This document shows positions 1-9,623 of a stretch of DNA of 64,000 nucleotides, piece after piece. The position numbers and the translations under genes were made by a program. The notes under the pieces were generated by a model. It was given only the letters and a program-made list of their open reading frames with translations, did no database searches and was not told the DNA's origin. The stretch spans positions 406,573 through 470,572 of the forward strand of contig NZ_LWHO01000001.1 in the NCBI RefSeq assembly GCF_001642025.1, in the 5' to 3' direction. The stretch is from Cutibacterium namnetense (lineage in GTDB: Bacteria; Actinomycetota; Actinomycetes; Propionibacteriales; Propionibacteriaceae). Position 1 is the stretch's first letter. Each line of letters begins with the position of its first letter.

Positions 1-290
1 GCGTTGGTGCGGCTCTGACCTGGAGCCCGATCTCTCTGGTTGGTACCGATGATCTTGGCCAGGCCGATGCTGGAGCTGGTTCGGGTGTCTATAACGCCAC
101 CCGTCAGGTCGGGTCAGCGCTGGGGTCGGCTTTTATCGCGATGATGATGGATGCCCGAATCACGGCTCGTCACGATCTGGGGCGAGGCCTCGGCGAGTCG
201 ATGTTTATTACGATCACTGCTGGAACGATCTGCGTGATCGTCTGCGCATTCTTTGCAGACTTTCAGCGTTCGCGCCAGCGCAATTCTTGA
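1..290 (+). CDS. MFS drug-exporter C-terminus (partial)
   Basis: This is an open frame entering from the left edge (codon phase from base 3) and ending at TGA 288-290; about 95 residues are visible. The segment NATRQVGSALGSAFIAMMMD resembles the last periplasmic loop and helix 13 region of 14-helix DHA2-type (EmrB/QacA) proton-driven exporters. A final hydrophobic helix (SMFITITAGTICVIVCAFFA) and a short basic tail follow. The substrate cannot be told from this fragment. The family call rests on this short stretch only; another MFS subfamily is possible. Confidence 0.7.
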   Translation, partial: VGAALTWSPISLVGTDDLGQADAGAGSGVYNATRQVGSALGSAFIAMMMDARITARHDLGRGLGESMFITITAGTICVIVCAFFADFQRSRQRNS

Positions 291-357
291 GCGCATTTCA
301 TTGTGAGGCCAGTGGACGGCGCAAGTAAGCCCTTTGCTGGCCCCGTAGGATGACCAT

Positions 358-1257
358 ATGAGGATTGCCATCGGAGGGTTTGCCGGTCTTATCGGCACAG
401 CACTGGTGCAGCGGCTGCGTAAGGAAGGTCATGACGTTGTCACGCTGACTCGTCATGAGCCCACCCAACCCTCTGATCGACGGTGGGATCTTGACACCCT
501 CTCCATCGCACCACCGTTCCTCGATGACGTCGACGCAGTGGTCAACTTGGCAGGAGCACCGATCGCTGGCGGACGGTGGACTGATGAACGTAAGACTCGC
601 ATCCTTGCCTCCCGCATTGACTCGACGCGCCTGATCGTTCGCGCTTTGGCATCCTCGCCGCGCTGTCGTGTTGTGCTCAATGGTTCGGCGGTCGGCTACT
701 ACGGTCCGCGCGGCGATGAATGGCTTGACGAGAACGATTCTGCCGGGGCGGGATTCCTAGCCGAGGTGTGCCAACGCTGGGAGTCAGCCGCAAACTCCGC
801 CCCTGACGGGGTGCGGGTAGTAACCCTGCGAACCGGTCATGTCATGAGTTCCTTCGGCGGTATGCTCGGTAAGGAGCGACCGCTCTTCCAGATTGGCCTG
901 GGCGGAAAGATCCGCGGTGGCGATCAATACATGTCGTGGATCAGCCTGCACGACCACGTATCGGCAATGATGAGGATTCTGACTGACGACTCCATGAGCG
1001 GACCAGTGAACCTCGTTGGTCCGAACCCGTGCACCAATGCCGAGTTCACAAAGACGCTGGCTAAGGCGATGCACCGTCCATCTGTGATGCCATTCCCGGT
1101 CCCAGCAGCAAAAATGATCTTCGGGTCCCAACTCGTCGACGAGACGCTGTGCTCAGGGCAGCGGGTCAAGCCAGCCAAACTCCTTGAGCACGGATTTGAG
1201 TTCCGTGACACCTCCATTACCGAATCAATCACCTCAGCACTTGCAGGACGCCGATGA
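358..1257 (+). CDS. TIGR01777-family NAD(P)-dependent epimerase (YfcH/SDR39U1-like)
   Basis: This 299-residue protein has an N-terminal Rossmann fold, IAIGGFAGLIGTALVQRL, whose glycines fit the extended-SDR nucleotide site. VVNLAGAPIAGGRW and the central NGSAVGYYGPRGD are hallmarks of the TIGR01777/SulA-like epimerase family. The C-terminal part (about residues 245-295, VPAAKMIFG...GQRVKPAKLLEHGF) matches the DUF1731 tail of that family. The physiological substrate of the family is not settled, so a specific reaction is not assigned. The start ATG at 358 follows a GGATGACCAT stretch. Its stop overlaps the start of the rhomboid gene by 4 bases, which suggests co-translation. Confidence 0.85.
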   Translation: MRIAIGGFAGLIGTALVQRLRKEGHDVVTLTRHEPTQPSDRRWDLDTLSIAPPFLDDVDAVVNLAGAPIAGGRWTDERKTRILASRIDSTRLIVRALASSPRCRVVLNGSAVGYYGPRGDEWLDENDSAGAGFLAEVCQRWESAANSAPDGVRVVTLRTGHVMSSFGGMLGKERPLFQIGLGGKIRGGDQYMSWISLHDHVSAMMRILTDDSMSGPVNLVGPNPCTNAEFTKTLAKAMHRPSVMPFPVPAAKMIFGSQLVDETLCSGQRVKPAKLLEHGFEFRDTSITESITSALAGRR

Positions 1258-2162
1258 ATCAGAACAACCAACGTCCAGACAGTTTTTCTCGCCCCGACGA
1301 GTGGGGATCGTGGCAGGATCAACCACAGCAGAACCACAGCAACGCAACGGGGTCGGCTCCGCACGCCAGACCGTCGCAGCCAGACGAGACGACGGCACCT
1401 CAGCCCGAGCCTTACCGCTCGGCTGACGTAGACCCCTCATGGGCGCCTCCTTCGGCGTCGTACCAGCAGGCGCCTCCCCAGCCGGTTGCCCGAGCAAAGC
1501 GCCATAGTGATGTTCCGGTCGTCACGTGGACCCTCATCGGTATTTGTTTCCTGGTGTGGATAGGAGAGTGGTTAAGCCCTCAAGTACGTGAGGGAGTTGT
1601 GCTGGCGCCACGAGTCGGATTCATCGAGCCATGGCGACTCGTCACCTCGATGTTCGGGCACGCGCTGAGTATTTTCCATATCGGCTTCAATATGTACGCG
1701 CTGTGGGTCCTTGGCCGATCCTTGGAACCCTTCCTAGGACGCGCCAGGTTTCTCGCTGCCTACCTCATGTCTGGCCTGGGTGGTGGGGCGCTGTTCTGCC
1801 TGATGGCCACTGCGAGTGGGACCGGGACGATCCTTCCGAACGTTGACGACGGTGTCGTCGGGGCCTCGGGTGCGATTTTTGGCCTCTTTGGGGTGCTGCT
1901 CATCGTGCAGCGACGCCTCGGAGTCTCGACACGGGAATTATGGATCGTGTTGGCTATCAACGCCGCCCTGTTGCTCTTCATTTCTGGGATCTCATGGCAG
2001 GCCCACCTTGGGGGTTTTCTCACCGGAATAGTGTGCGGGGTCATCTTCTTCGAAGATCCTAAACGCGTTCGGTCTGGCAAATCCCCGCAGACGTGGCCTC
2101 GAATGGCTCTGCTGCTGCTCATCATGGTGGCGGCGTTGGTGGTCAAATATCTGGTGGTTTGA
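1254..2162 (+). CDS. Rhomboid-family intramembrane serine protease
   Basis: This protein of 302 residues would cleave membrane protein substrates inside the bilayer. Residues 1-85 form a Gln/Pro/Ser-rich cytoplasmic extension typical of actinobacterial rhomboids. About six to seven hydrophobic helices follow. The catalytic dyad is visible as Ser205 in GASGAIFG and His251 in WQAHLGGF; the HIGFNMYALW segment supplies the conserved His/Asn of helix 2. All canonical catalytic elements are present, so it should be active. It overlaps the upstream epimerase by 4 bases (ATGA). The target is unknown. Confidence 0.9.
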   Translation: MNQNNQRPDSFSRPDEWGSWQDQPQQNHSNATGSAPHARPSQPDETTAPQPEPYRSADVDPSWAPPSASYQQAPPQPVARAKRHSDVPVVTWTLIGICFLVWIGEWLSPQVREGVVLAPRVGFIEPWRLVTSMFGHALSIFHIGFNMYALWVLGRSLEPFLGRARFLAAYLMSGLGGGALFCLMATASGTGTILPNVDDGVVGASGAIFGLFGVLLIVQRRLGVSTRELWIVLAINAALLLFISGISWQAHLGGFLTGIVCGVIFFEDPKRVRSGKSPQTWPRMALLLLIMVAALVVKYLVV

Positions 2163-2179
2163 GATGCGCTTGGTAGCGA

Positions 2180-2698
2180 TCAGGAGATCGTGAGATCGGC
2201 GAGATCAGCCGGTCGGTGACGTGCGATGTGTAGCCTTTCCTGAATGGCCCACATGGCCCAATGGTCGCGAAACTCTGGGTCCCGGGTTAGCGCTCGATGA
2301 CGCCTCAGCGGTGCGGGGGTTTCGCACCACACTCGCAGGGACGCCAGGGATACATTCGTCGGCGTCAATACTCCGCAGCCTTCGATGATGACAGGGCGAT
2401 TCGCATCCAGGATGACTTCGTCGTCGAAGCTGTCCTGATACCAGTTCCATCGCCGGTAGCGGCGTTTGGTGACGAGATCACGCAGATCCCACACTGCTGA
2501 CAATCCGGACCAGCCGGGGTACAGGTCGTCAGCGTGGACGAGCTGCCAGTCGGCGTGGTGACAGATGAGGGTGTTGGCCAGGGTGGTCTTGCCTGCCCCA
2601 GAGCGCCCATCGATGAGGACAACCGGCTGCCCGTGTCGTGGAGGTTCAGCGAGGATACGTTCCTCCAAGAGATCAGGGCGGTTGGCGGCAATGAGCAT
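2180..2698 (-). CDS. Uridine kinase-like P-loop NTPase
   Basis: About 172 residues if translation starts at the ATG ending at 2698 (MLIAANRPDLLEERI), which follows a GGTGGG stretch with AGGAGG slightly further up. A Walker A motif GRSGAGKTTLAN lies near residue 30, followed by LVHADDLYPGW (Walker B-like acidic residues) and PVIIEGCGVL. This layout resembles uridine kinase/phosphoribulokinase-type small-molecule kinases of about 170-200 residues. The substrate is unknown. The frame stays open upstream to 2734, but those extra codons read into the remnant of a transporter gene, so I prefer the shorter form. It ends 17 bases from the convergent rhomboid gene. Confidence 0.7.
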   Translation of the reverse strand: MLIAANRPDLLEERILAEPPRHGQPVVLIDGRSGAGKTTLANTLICHHADWQLVHADDLYPGWSGLSAVWDLRDLVTKRRYRRWNWYQDSFDDEVILDANRPVIIEGCGVLTPTNVSLASLRVWCETPAPLRRHRALTRDPEFRDHWAMWAIQERLHIARHRPADLADLTIS

Positions 2699-2701
2699 CC
2701 C

Positions 2702-2960
2702 ACCAGTCTCGTCCTCCTGGGCCAGGGAAAGCAACGGTGGGGCGGTCAGCCAACCAACAAGGTACGGGCCGAGGAATCCACCCAGGTTGCCTAATGCATT
2801 GATCAGACCGAGCCCTCCTGCGAGAACCTCGACTCTGCGCTAGGCCCCCTGGAATGGCCCAGTAGGGGCCATGTGGCGAGTACACCCCGATGGCGACGAT
2901 TACCAGGAGAACGATGTTGACAATCGATGGTGTACTGACTGGCCGATAGCGGGCGCGACG
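2702..2960 (-). pseudogene. Degraded MFS transporter remnant
   Basis: Minus-strand pieces read as an MFS (anion:cation symporter-like) transporter, but in two different frames. IVNIVLLVIVAIGVYSPHGP, then YWAIPG, lies in one frame (about 2850-2940). GLGLINALGNLGGFLGPYLV, then GWLTA, lies in another frame (about 2735-2815), ending where the kinase ORF begins. The order and spacing match the helix 8-10 region of a transporter, so at least one indel separates the pieces. A start, most of the N-terminal half and the last helices are missing. The exact borders are uncertain. Confidence 0.6.
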
Positions 2961-3102
2961 GACATGAGCCCCTTGACCGCGGTGGGAATAACCATAGACA
3001 CCGCTCATGAAACACAGGTAGATAGCACACGTGCGTGCTGCGAGCGGCGGCTAGGTACCCACCATCGCCATCGATGACCGGTCGGCCTGAATCTTTCTCA
3101 GG

Positions 3103-3978
3103 TCACAGGCTGACGAGGCCGCCTCGTTGGTGCACTAAACCGTCATCGAGTAATGACCCCAGGCATCTCGACGCCTGAACGGCCTCGGGCCAGGCTGAAA
3201 GGGCCACCTGAACCTCCACTCCGTGAGGGCTGTTGCGCACCACGTCCATAATCACGCCGCGGCACTGACGATCCGTGCCCTTCCACGGCTGACCTCGACG
3301 GGGAGGGGCATTGTCTGGCTTGCCGTCGATCACCCACCGGCAATGATCCCGGATCGGGCAGGCCTCGCACTGGGGAGACCGTGCCGTGCATACCAGTGCC
3401 CCCAATTCCATTGACGCCACTGCCCACTTGGCGGCCCGGGCATCTTCCTCGGGAACCAACGCGTCGGCGACTACCCGTTCAGCCCTCGTCACCGAGGTTG
3501 GACAGTTCGCGATCCCAGACTCTGCTCTGGCGATGAGGCGACGCACATTGGTGTCAAGCACTGTGGCGCGGCCGCCAAACGCGAAGGAGACGACTGCGCT
3601 AGCGGTGTAGTCGCCAATACCCGGGAGGGCGACGAGCTCGTCGTAACTGTTGGGCACAACCCCGTCGTGCTCGGTGGCGATCGTGACGGCACAGGCATGC
3701 AGGCGCAAGGCCCGACGCGGATAACCCAGGCGTCCCCATGCGGCGACCGCTTCCCCGGAGTCTTCCTCCGCTAGATCATCAGGGGTGGGCCAGCGGTTCA
3801 TCCACTCGTGCCACGGGGCGACTACCCGGGACATCGGGGTCTGTTGGCTCATGACCTCGCTGACGAGCACACCCCACGGGGAGGTGCCGGGCCGACGCCA
3901 CGGCAGATCGCGTCCGTTGGCGTCGAACCAGTCACAGACCGCTTCGATGACCTGCGGAGTCAGCCCGGTGTCAGGCAC
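3103..3978 (-). CDS. mutY: A/G-specific adenine DNA glycosylase
   Basis: A base-excision repair enzyme of 291 residues that removes adenine mispaired with 8-oxoguanine. The N-terminal HhH-GPD domain shows the catalytic Glu in VSEVMSQQT, the helix-hairpin-helix [12 protein letters not shown], and the catalytic Asp in [13 protein letters not shown] four-cysteine [4Fe-4S] loop is present as [17 protein letters not shown]. The C-terminus is short compared with MutY proteins that carry a full MutT-like 8-oxoG recognition domain, as is common in actinobacteria. Its start overlaps the end of hemL by 8 bases, so it is probably the last gene of the heme operon transcript. Confidence 0.93.
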   Translation of the reverse strand: MPDTGLTPQVIEAVCDWFDANGRDLPWRRPGTSPWGVLVSEVMSQQTPMSRVVAPWHEWMNRWPTPDDLAEEDSGEAVAAWGRLGYPRRALRLHACAVTIATEHDGVVPNSYDELVALPGIGDYTASAVVSFAFGGRATVLDTNVRRLIARAESGIANCPTSVTRAERVVADALVPEEDARAAKWAVASMELGALVCTARSPQCEACPIRDHCRWVIDGKPDNAPPRRGQPWKGTDRQCRGVIMDVVRNSPHGVEVQVALSAWPEAVQASRCLGSLLDDGLVHQRGGLVSL

Positions 3979-5278
3979 TGATCACCCGGGCGGCAGCCTC
4001 GGCGGCCTTCGGCAGTGCGGCGCGGAAAACCTCGAAAGCTTCGTCGTCGTGGGCGTCGGAGAGGAACCAGGCTTCAAAGCACGATGGCGGCAGGTTGACC
4101 CCGGCGTCCAGCATCGCGTGGAAGAACGCGGTGTAGGCCTCGGCATTCTGAGACTTGGCGTCGTCGTAGTTGCGCACTGGGGAGTCGACGCCGAGGAATA
4201 CGCTGAAGAGATTCCCGGCGTTCTGTAGACAGTACGTGATGCCGGCTGCGTCGAGCGCGGATGCGAGCTCACCGCGCCATTTCTCGGAGCGGGCATCGAG
4301 GCGCTGATACACCCCGGTGTCGGCCAGCTGCAGGGTTTTGACACCCGCGGCAGTGGCCAGCGGGTTACCGGACAAAGTGCCTGCCTGGTAGACGGGGCCG
4401 GTGGGAGCCAGCAGGTCCATGACATCGGCGCGCCCCCCTAGTGCAGCTAGCGGCATTCCGCCGCCGACGACTTTGCCGAAGGTGAAAAGATCGGGAGCGA
4501 ATTCCTCGCCGGCCTGCTGCAAGCCCCAGAATCCCGACGGGCTGCACCGGAATCCGGTGAGTACTTCGTCGGTGATCATGAGGGCGCCGTGCTCGGTTGT
4601 GAGGCGACGAATCGCGGCATTGAAGCCGGGCTCGGGCGGAACAACTCCCATATTGGCCGGGCAGGACTCCACGATCACTGCGGCAATGTGGTCGCCATGT
4701 TCGGAGAACACCGCCTCCAGGGCTGCGACGTCGTTGTAATCCACCACGATCGTGTCGGCTGTCGAGGCAGCCGGCACACCGGCCGAACCCGGCAGACCAG
4801 CCGTCGCCACACCGGAACCGGCGGCGGCGAGCAAAGCATCGGAATGGCCGTGGTAATTACCCGCGAACTTCACGATGACGTCACGCCCAGTGGCGCCACG
4901 GGCTAAACGCACTGCCGTCATCGTCGCCTCAGTGCCCGTCGAGACGAAACGCACCTTTTCGACCGGGGCGATGCGCTCGATGATGGCGTCCGCTAGTTCG
5001 GTTTCGGTGCGGGTCGGAGCGCCAAAGGACAGCCCCTTCGATGCGGCCTCCTGAACCGCACAGACGACCTCGGGACGGGCGTGCCCAAGCAGAGCTGGCC
5101 CCCAGGTACACACCAAGTCGACGTAGCGAGTGCCTTCGGCGTCCCAGATCCACGGACCCTGGGCCTTCTCGATGAAGCGGGGAACCCCGCCCACCGAGCC
5201 GTAAGCCCGCACCGGGGAATCAACCCCGCCGGGAATGACGGCCTGGGCGGCGGAGAACAGTTCGGCGTTGGAGGTCAT
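3971..5278 (-). CDS. hemL: Glutamate-1-semialdehyde 2,1-aminomutase
   Basis: A PLP enzyme (435 residues) that converts glutamate-1-semialdehyde to 5-aminolevulinate, the second step of the C5 pathway. The start ATG at 5278 gives [20 protein letters not shown], preceded by a good GGAAGGAA ribosome site. The frame is open further upstream, but that extension is not family-like. Motifs include SPVRAYG near the N-terminus, [18 protein letters not shown], the aminotransferase III segment [12 protein letters not shown], and the PLP lysine in [18 protein letters not shown]. Last heme gene of the minus-strand run, 47 bases after hemB, overlapping mutY. Confidence 0.96.
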   Translation of the reverse strand: MTSNAELFSAAQAVIPGGVDSPVRAYGSVGGVPRFIEKAQGPWIWDAEGTRYVDLVCTWGPALLGHARPEVVCAVQEAASKGLSFGAPTRTETELADAIIERIAPVEKVRFVSTGTEATMTAVRLARGATGRDVIVKFAGNYHGHSDALLAAAGSGVATAGLPGSAGVPAASTADTIVVDYNDVAALEAVFSEHGDHIAAVIVESCPANMGVVPPEPGFNAAIRRLTTEHGALMITDEVLTGFRCSPSGFWGLQQAGEEFAPDLFTFGKVVGGGMPLAALGGRADVMDLLAPTGPVYQAGTLSGNPLATAAGVKTLQLADTGVYQRLDARSEKWRGELASALDAAGITYCLQNAGNLFSVFLGVDSPVRNYDDAKSQNAEAYTAFFHAMLDAGVNLPPSCFEAWFLSDAHDDEAFEVFRAALPKAAEAAARVISA

Positions 5279-5325
5279 TTCTTCCTTCCGGTGTTTGGGC
5301 TGGTGGTGAGCATGATCACGAAAGA

Positions 5326-6372
5326 TTAGAGGTCTTCGCGGAACATCTGGGCGGCCTCGATTGCCCAGTAGGTCAACACGAGATCGGCACCGGAACGCAC
5401 GATCGAGGTGAGGGACTCGCCGATGCAGCGGCGGCGATCGATCCAACCGTTAGCGGCAGCGGCTTCGAGCATGGCGTATTCGCCGGAGACCTGGTAAGCG
5501 GCAACCGGAACCTGCGACACCTCGGCGACGTCGGACAACACGTCGAGGTAGTGAGAGGCGGGCTTCACCATGACCAGGTCGGCTCCCTCGGCGAGGTCGA
5601 GCAGGGTTTCGCGCATACCTTCTCGGCGGTTCGAGGGATCCTGCTGGTAGGACTTGCGGTCACCCTTGAGGGAACAGTCAACGGCGTCGCGGAAAGGGCC
5701 GAAGAAGGCCGAAGCGTACTTGGCCGAGTAGGCCATGATCGACACGTCGGTGAATCCTTCACGGTCCAGGGCATCGCGAAGAACAGCAATCTGGCCATCC
5801 ATCATCCCCGACGGGGAGACCATGTGAGCTCCGGCACGCGCCTGGGCGACCGCCATCGCGGCGTATAGCGGCAGAGTGGAGTCGTTATCGACACGACCAT
5901 CAGGGGTTAGGGCTCCGCAGTGACCATGATCGGTGAACTCGTCCAGACAGGTGTCGGCACAGATCACTAGGTCGTCGCCGACGGCTTCGCGCACCGCAGA
6001 GATGCCGGCGTTAAGAATGCCCTTCGGGTCCCAGGCTTGAGAACCGATTTCGTCTTTGTGCGCCGGGATACCGAACAGGTCGATACCACCGATACCGGCC
6101 TCGGCAGCTTGGGTGGCAAGCTCCTTGATCGATTCGGTGGAGTGCTGGAATTGGCCGGGCAGACTACTGATTTCGACGGGAGAATCCACCCCCTCCTTGA
6201 CGAACACCGGCAGCATCAACTGGGCGGGGGCGACGCGGGTTTCAGCGACCATCCGGCGCATCGCAGGGGTGGTGCGTAGGCGACGCGGACGGGGAACAGG
6301 ACGGAGCTCCTCGGGCAATGGCTTGACCCCGGCCATGCGGGGATCACTGGCATCAGGCAGGTACAGGTTCAT
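5326..6372 (-). CDS. hemB: Delta-aminolevulinic acid dehydratase (porphobilinogen synthase)
   Basis: Condenses two 5-aminolevulinates to porphobilinogen; 348 residues, normal for the family. The Schiff-base lysines are visible in [19 protein letters not shown] and [26 protein letters not shown] is the family signature before the first lysine. The metal-binding region reads [14 protein letters not shown], with cysteines of the zinc type reduced to two. A short N-terminal leader (about 20 residues) precedes the conserved [18 protein letters not shown]. Lies 29 bases after hemD and 47 before hemL in the same direction. Confidence 0.96.
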   Translation of the reverse strand: MNLYLPDASDPRMAGVKPLPEELRPVPRPRRLRTTPAMRRMVAETRVAPAQLMLPVFVKEGVDSPVEISSLPGQFQHSTESIKELATQAAEAGIGGIDLFGIPAHKDEIGSQAWDPKGILNAGISAVREAVGDDLVICADTCLDEFTDHGHCGALTPDGRVDNDSTLPLYAAMAVAQARAGAHMVSPSGMMDGQIAVLRDALDREGFTDVSIMAYSAKYASAFFGPFRDAVDCSLKGDRKSYQQDPSNRREGMRETLLDLAEGADLVMVKPASHYLDVLSDVAEVSQVPVAAYQVSGEYAMLEAAAANGWIDRRRCIGESLTSIVRSGADLVLTYWAIEAAQMFREDL

Positions 6373-6401
6373 GACTAACTTCCTTTGCGAACGGTCGTCG
6401 G

Positions 6402-7127
6402 TCAGGCGACCAAGGATTCAACCGCCTCAAGGACGGCCTCAGGAGTGGGGGAGGAGGCCACCGCATGTGCTGGGTGACCGAGTTTCTCGAGCGTTCGTGC
6501 GGTGGGCTCGCCGAGGGAGACGAGCTTCTGACGACGCCATCCCAGCGGCTCCACCAGCTCGACGAGGGCGCGCCCCACTGAGGAGGCGGTGACAACGACG
6601 ATCCCGACAGACGGCCACGACTGGGCGATGACTTCGGGTAGTTTCTCGACGGCAGCGGTCGTGTAGACCTCGCGTCGGTTTACCGTGCAGCCGATCTTCG
6701 TCAGCCCGTGCGGCACGGTATCGGCGGCTAACTGGGACGTCGGCAAGAGAATGCTGGCGGCCCCACCTGGCCACTCGGCGACCAGACCGGTGCCGCTGTG
6801 ATCGGCGGGGACGAAGTCGACGTCAATCCCGCGTGCCTGCAGCGCAGCCGAGGTGGCGGCACCGACCGCAGCCACTTTGATGTGGGGATTGGGCAACGGG
6901 TTAGGGAGTAGTCCGACGGTGGTCTTTGAGGTGACGACCAGCCAATCGGCCTGCCACAGGTCGGGGTCGGTGAGTTCCTCGGCCTGCGGCAGTTTGACGG
7001 TGCGTGTCAGCGCCGTATGGATCACCCCATAACCGGCCTGCTTTAAGGTCGTTACGAATTTGTCGTGGGGGTCATCACGGGGAACGACAACTGGGGGCTT
7101 GATGAGATCGGCGGGGTTGGTGGTCAT
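6402..7127 (-). CDS. hemD: Uroporphyrinogen-III synthase (stand-alone)
   Basis: A 241-residue protein with the two-domain HemD fold, which cyclises hydroxymethylbilane to uroporphyrinogen III. Visible features are [16 protein letters not shown] for the first domain, [20 protein letters not shown], and [20 protein letters not shown] then [17 protein letters not shown] for the second. HemD proteins diverge strongly, so context matters: its start overlaps the hemC stop (ATGA), and hemB follows by 29 bases. A second HemD domain exists in this window at 25344-27056, so the two may be redundant or differ in partner pathway. Confidence 0.88.
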   Translation of the reverse strand: MTTNPADLIKPPVVVPRDDPHDKFVTTLKQAGYGVIHTALTRTVKLPQAEELTDPDLWQADWLVVTSKTTVGLLPNPLPNPHIKVAAVGAATSAALQARGIDVDFVPADHSGTGLVAEWPGGAASILLPTSQLAADTVPHGLTKIGCTVNRREVYTTAAVEKLPEVIAQSWPSVGIVVVTASSVGRALVELVEPLGWRRQKLVSLGEPTARTLEKLGHPAHAVASSPTPEAVLEAVESLVA

Positions 7128-8128
7128 CGAGTGCTTCCTGAAGCTTTGAGGTCGGCAACGTCGGCGGCGCCGTCGTCCAGCAGCTCCTCGGCAGCCGTCA
7201 CTCCCAGCGTATGCGCCGCAGCCAGTGCCGGATCGACCTCTTCGGGTAATTCGACGCTGACGTGTTCCCGGATGGTGCGGGAACCGTCGACAGCAGCGAC
7301 CACGACATCCAGGGTTAAGACCTCTGGGGTTTTTCCGGAAGCAGGGTTGAGCTGAGCTAATGCCCCGATGGGGGCAGCGCAGCCCGCCTCCAGATGGGAG
7401 AGCACCGCACGCTCAGCGGTGGCGGCCAGCCTGGTTTTGCGGTCGTCAATCTTTGCCAGCGCCTTGGCGAGCGTACCGTGACGCGAATCAGTGGTCCGGC
7501 ATTCGACGGCTAGCGCTCCCTGGGCCGGGGCAGGCAACACCACCGACGGGTCGAGAAACTCAGTGACGGCGTCGCTATGACCCAACCGAGCTAGCCCGGA
7601 GGCGGCGAGCACGACGGCGTCGAGGTCCTCTTTGCCGCCGCCCTTGGCGTAGCGGCCTAGTCCCCTGACACGACCCAGTCGGGTGTCGACGTTTCCGCGG
7701 ATGTCGACGATCGTCAGGTCTGGTCTTGCCGCCAACAATTGCGCTGCCCGACGTGGCGAGCCCGTCCCGACGCTAGCTTCCTGCGGGAGGTTACGAAGGG
7801 TGAGCCCGTCACGAGCTACCAAGGCGTCACGCGGGTCTTGTCGAACCGGAACAGCGCCGATCGCCAGCCCCAGCGGACGCCCAGTCGGTAGGTCCTTGAA
7901 GGAGTGGACGGCGATGTCGGCCTCTCCCTCAAGGAGGGCCGCCCGGATAGCTGAGGCGAACACTCCGATTCCTCCCATTGCTGCCAATGAGGCGGTCGAC
8001 GTGTCCCCGTGAGTAGTGATCGTCGTCAGATCGACGTCCAGCCCCTCCGATCTGAGCAGCCCAGCAACCATCTCTGATTGAGTGGTGGCCAGGGTGCTAG
8101 CACGGGTTCCTAGACGGATAACAGACAT
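7124..8128 (-). CDS. hemC: Porphobilinogen deaminase (hydroxymethylbilane synthase)
   Basis: Polymerises four porphobilinogens to hydroxymethylbilane. Family marks: LGTRASTLATTQSEMVAG at the N-terminus, HSFKDLPTG with catalytic residues near residue 80, RRAAQLLAARPDL, then VDIRGNVDTRLGR. The dipyrromethane cofactor cysteine is in HLEAGCAAPIGALA, all intact. I chose the ATG at 8128 (MSVIRLGTR); ATGs at 8137 and 8149 would add 3 or 7 residues. At 334 residues it is of usual length, with a linker insertion near the C-terminus. Overlaps hemD by 4 bases. Confidence 0.95.
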   Translation of the reverse strand: MSVIRLGTRASTLATTQSEMVAGLLRSEGLDVDLTTITTHGDTSTASLAAMGGIGVFASAIRAALLEGEADIAVHSFKDLPTGRPLGLAIGAVPVRQDPRDALVARDGLTLRNLPQEASVGTGSPRRAAQLLAARPDLTIVDIRGNVDTRLGRVRGLGRYAKGGGKEDLDAVVLAASGLARLGHSDAVTEFLDPSVVLPAPAQGALAVECRTTDSRHGTLAKALAKIDDRKTRLAATAERAVLSHLEAGCAAPIGALAQLNPASGKTPEVLTLDVVVAAVDGSRTIREHVSVELPEEVDPALAAAHTLGVTAAEELLDDGAADVADLKASGSTR

Positions 8129-8173
8129 GTTGCCCATTGTGGCACTCAATACTGACGCCGATTCAGCCTGCCA

Positions 8174-9604
8174 TCAGACAAGTTGGCGAACCGTCCGGCG
8201 GGCCTGCGGTACCAGAGCGGCAATGCCTGAACCCGATGCCCATGCCCCGACTAAGCCGATCTTTCCCCGTCCTGACTGGTTCAACGCTTCTAGCTGATGA
8301 TGCAGGCCGTCACGCCATGCTCGGGTCTGCGGAGTCGTTGGGGCTAGGGAACCTGTCCAGTGAATGATCTGAGAATCTACGACTTGCTCGGCCGAGAGCT
8401 CCTCACCGAGTAGGACGGAGGCGTCAGCTAGAGCCTGGTCAACGCTCAAGGCGACATTCTCTTCCCCGGAGCGCCCGTAGGAGATCCGTAGTAAGTGCAG
8501 ACCTTGAGGACACGATTCTGCCAAGCTGGGCCACTTCGCCGACATGTGGGTGAGCGCCTTGGCGGTGACGGTGGTCGTTCCGGGAGCCACCAGCATGCCG
8601 TTTCCGCGTGGGCTGGAATCCAGCTCGGGCGCTTGCACGGCGAGATTGACGTGGCCGATCGGCGCGCCCGGCACCATCTCGGGCCCAACGGTGTCGATGA
8701 CGCTGCTCAACAGTCTGGTGGCAGGTCCGGCCGAGCAGGCCACCACGACTCGAGGGGTCAGGAAGGAGTGGATCGCGCCGTCGGGGCTGGGGGGCAACGA
8801 TGGGTTCGGATTGCGGGAGGTTTCAGCGGTCTCCACCAGCCACAGGTCCCCGTGGCGGGCCAGCCCGCGGGCTCCCACGCGGGTCATGGTCGTCGCGCCG
8901 GCCTGCTCAGCTTGTCGGCGCAGCTCGGCGGGCATGGTGAACATGCCACCGGCTACCGAGGCGATTGCGGGCCCCGCCGGCATCCGTGAGCGGCATAGCG
9001 CAACTCCTGCCGCCAGCGATCCGGTGGCCTGGGCGGCAGCTCTCAGACCGGGGGCGACGACATCGGCCGACAGCAGATGCGGATCGGCGGCGTGGATCCC
9101 GCCGGCGATTGGGGTGACGAGACGACGCAGTACCTGTGGCCCCATCCGGGACGCCACCAACGTGCCGAGGTCGCGAGGGAGGTCCTCAGGCATGGGGGCG
9201 TGATCGAGCTCGGCGGCGTGGGCAGCCTCTTGCGCCCCTAAGGCGATGACGACGGCTGGGTCCGACAGGTCCGCCGGGATGCCAAGAATGGCATTGTCGG
9301 GCATCGCGAAGCAGGCGTCGTCGGAGTACACCCAAGATGGGGCACTGGCCGGCTTCTCAACCGTCAATCCCAGCTCAGCGGCCAGGTCAGCGGTGTCAGG
9401 TAGACGGATCGCCCACCCTTCAGCCCCGATGTCGTAGCTGATTCCGGCCAGCGTCGACCCGGCGACCAGCCCCCCGGTGTACCCGCGGGACTCGATAAGT
9501 ACGGGGTGCAGACCTTCCTTGGTGAATTGCCAAGCGGCCACGAGGCCAGCCATGCCCCCGCCAATGACGACGGCGTCGACGTGCTGCGGATCAGAGGTGT
9601 TCAT
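8174..9604 (-). CDS. hemY: Coproporphyrinogen III / protoporphyrinogen IX oxidase (HemY/CgoX type)
   Basis: An FAD-dependent oxidase of 476 residues. The N-terminal dinucleotide fold AVVIGGGMAGLVAAWQF and the following ESRGYTGGLVAG are typical of HemY/PPOX. The C-terminal FAD segment GKIGLVGAWASGSGIAALV closes the fold. In actinobacteria this enzyme oxidises coproporphyrinogen III to coproporphyrin III ahead of ferrochelatase and HemQ, which fits the HemQ found nearby at 12146-14212; this activity is inferred from the pathway. It lies 20 bases after hemE and about 45 before hemC, all co-directional. Confidence 0.9.
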   Translation of the reverse strand: MNTSDPQHVDAVVIGGGMAGLVAAWQFTKEGLHPVLIESRGYTGGLVAGSTLAGISYDIGAEGWAIRLPDTADLAAELGLTVEKPASAPSWVYSDDACFAMPDNAILGIPADLSDPAVVIALGAQEAAHAAELDHAPMPEDLPRDLGTLVASRMGPQVLRRLVTPIAGGIHAADPHLLSADVVAPGLRAAAQATGSLAAGVALCRSRMPAGPAIASVAGGMFTMPAELRRQAEQAGATTMTRVGARGLARHGDLWLVETAETSRNPNPSLPPSPDGAIHSFLTPRVVVACSAGPATRLLSSVIDTVGPEMVPGAPIGHVNLAVQAPELDSSPRGNGMLVAPGTTTVTAKALTHMSAKWPSLAESCPQGLHLLRISYGRSGEENVALSVDQALADASVLLGEELSAEQVVDSQIIHWTGSLAPTTPQTRAWRDGLHHQLEALNQSGRGKIGLVGAWASGSGIAALVPQARRTVRQLV

Positions 9605-9623
9605 CGTCGTCTCCTTACACCAT

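Noticed and set aside
5279-5446. N-terminal extension of hemL by 56 residues
   Set aside because: The extension is antisense to the end of hemB, has no family similarity, and the ATG at 5278 has a good ribosome site.
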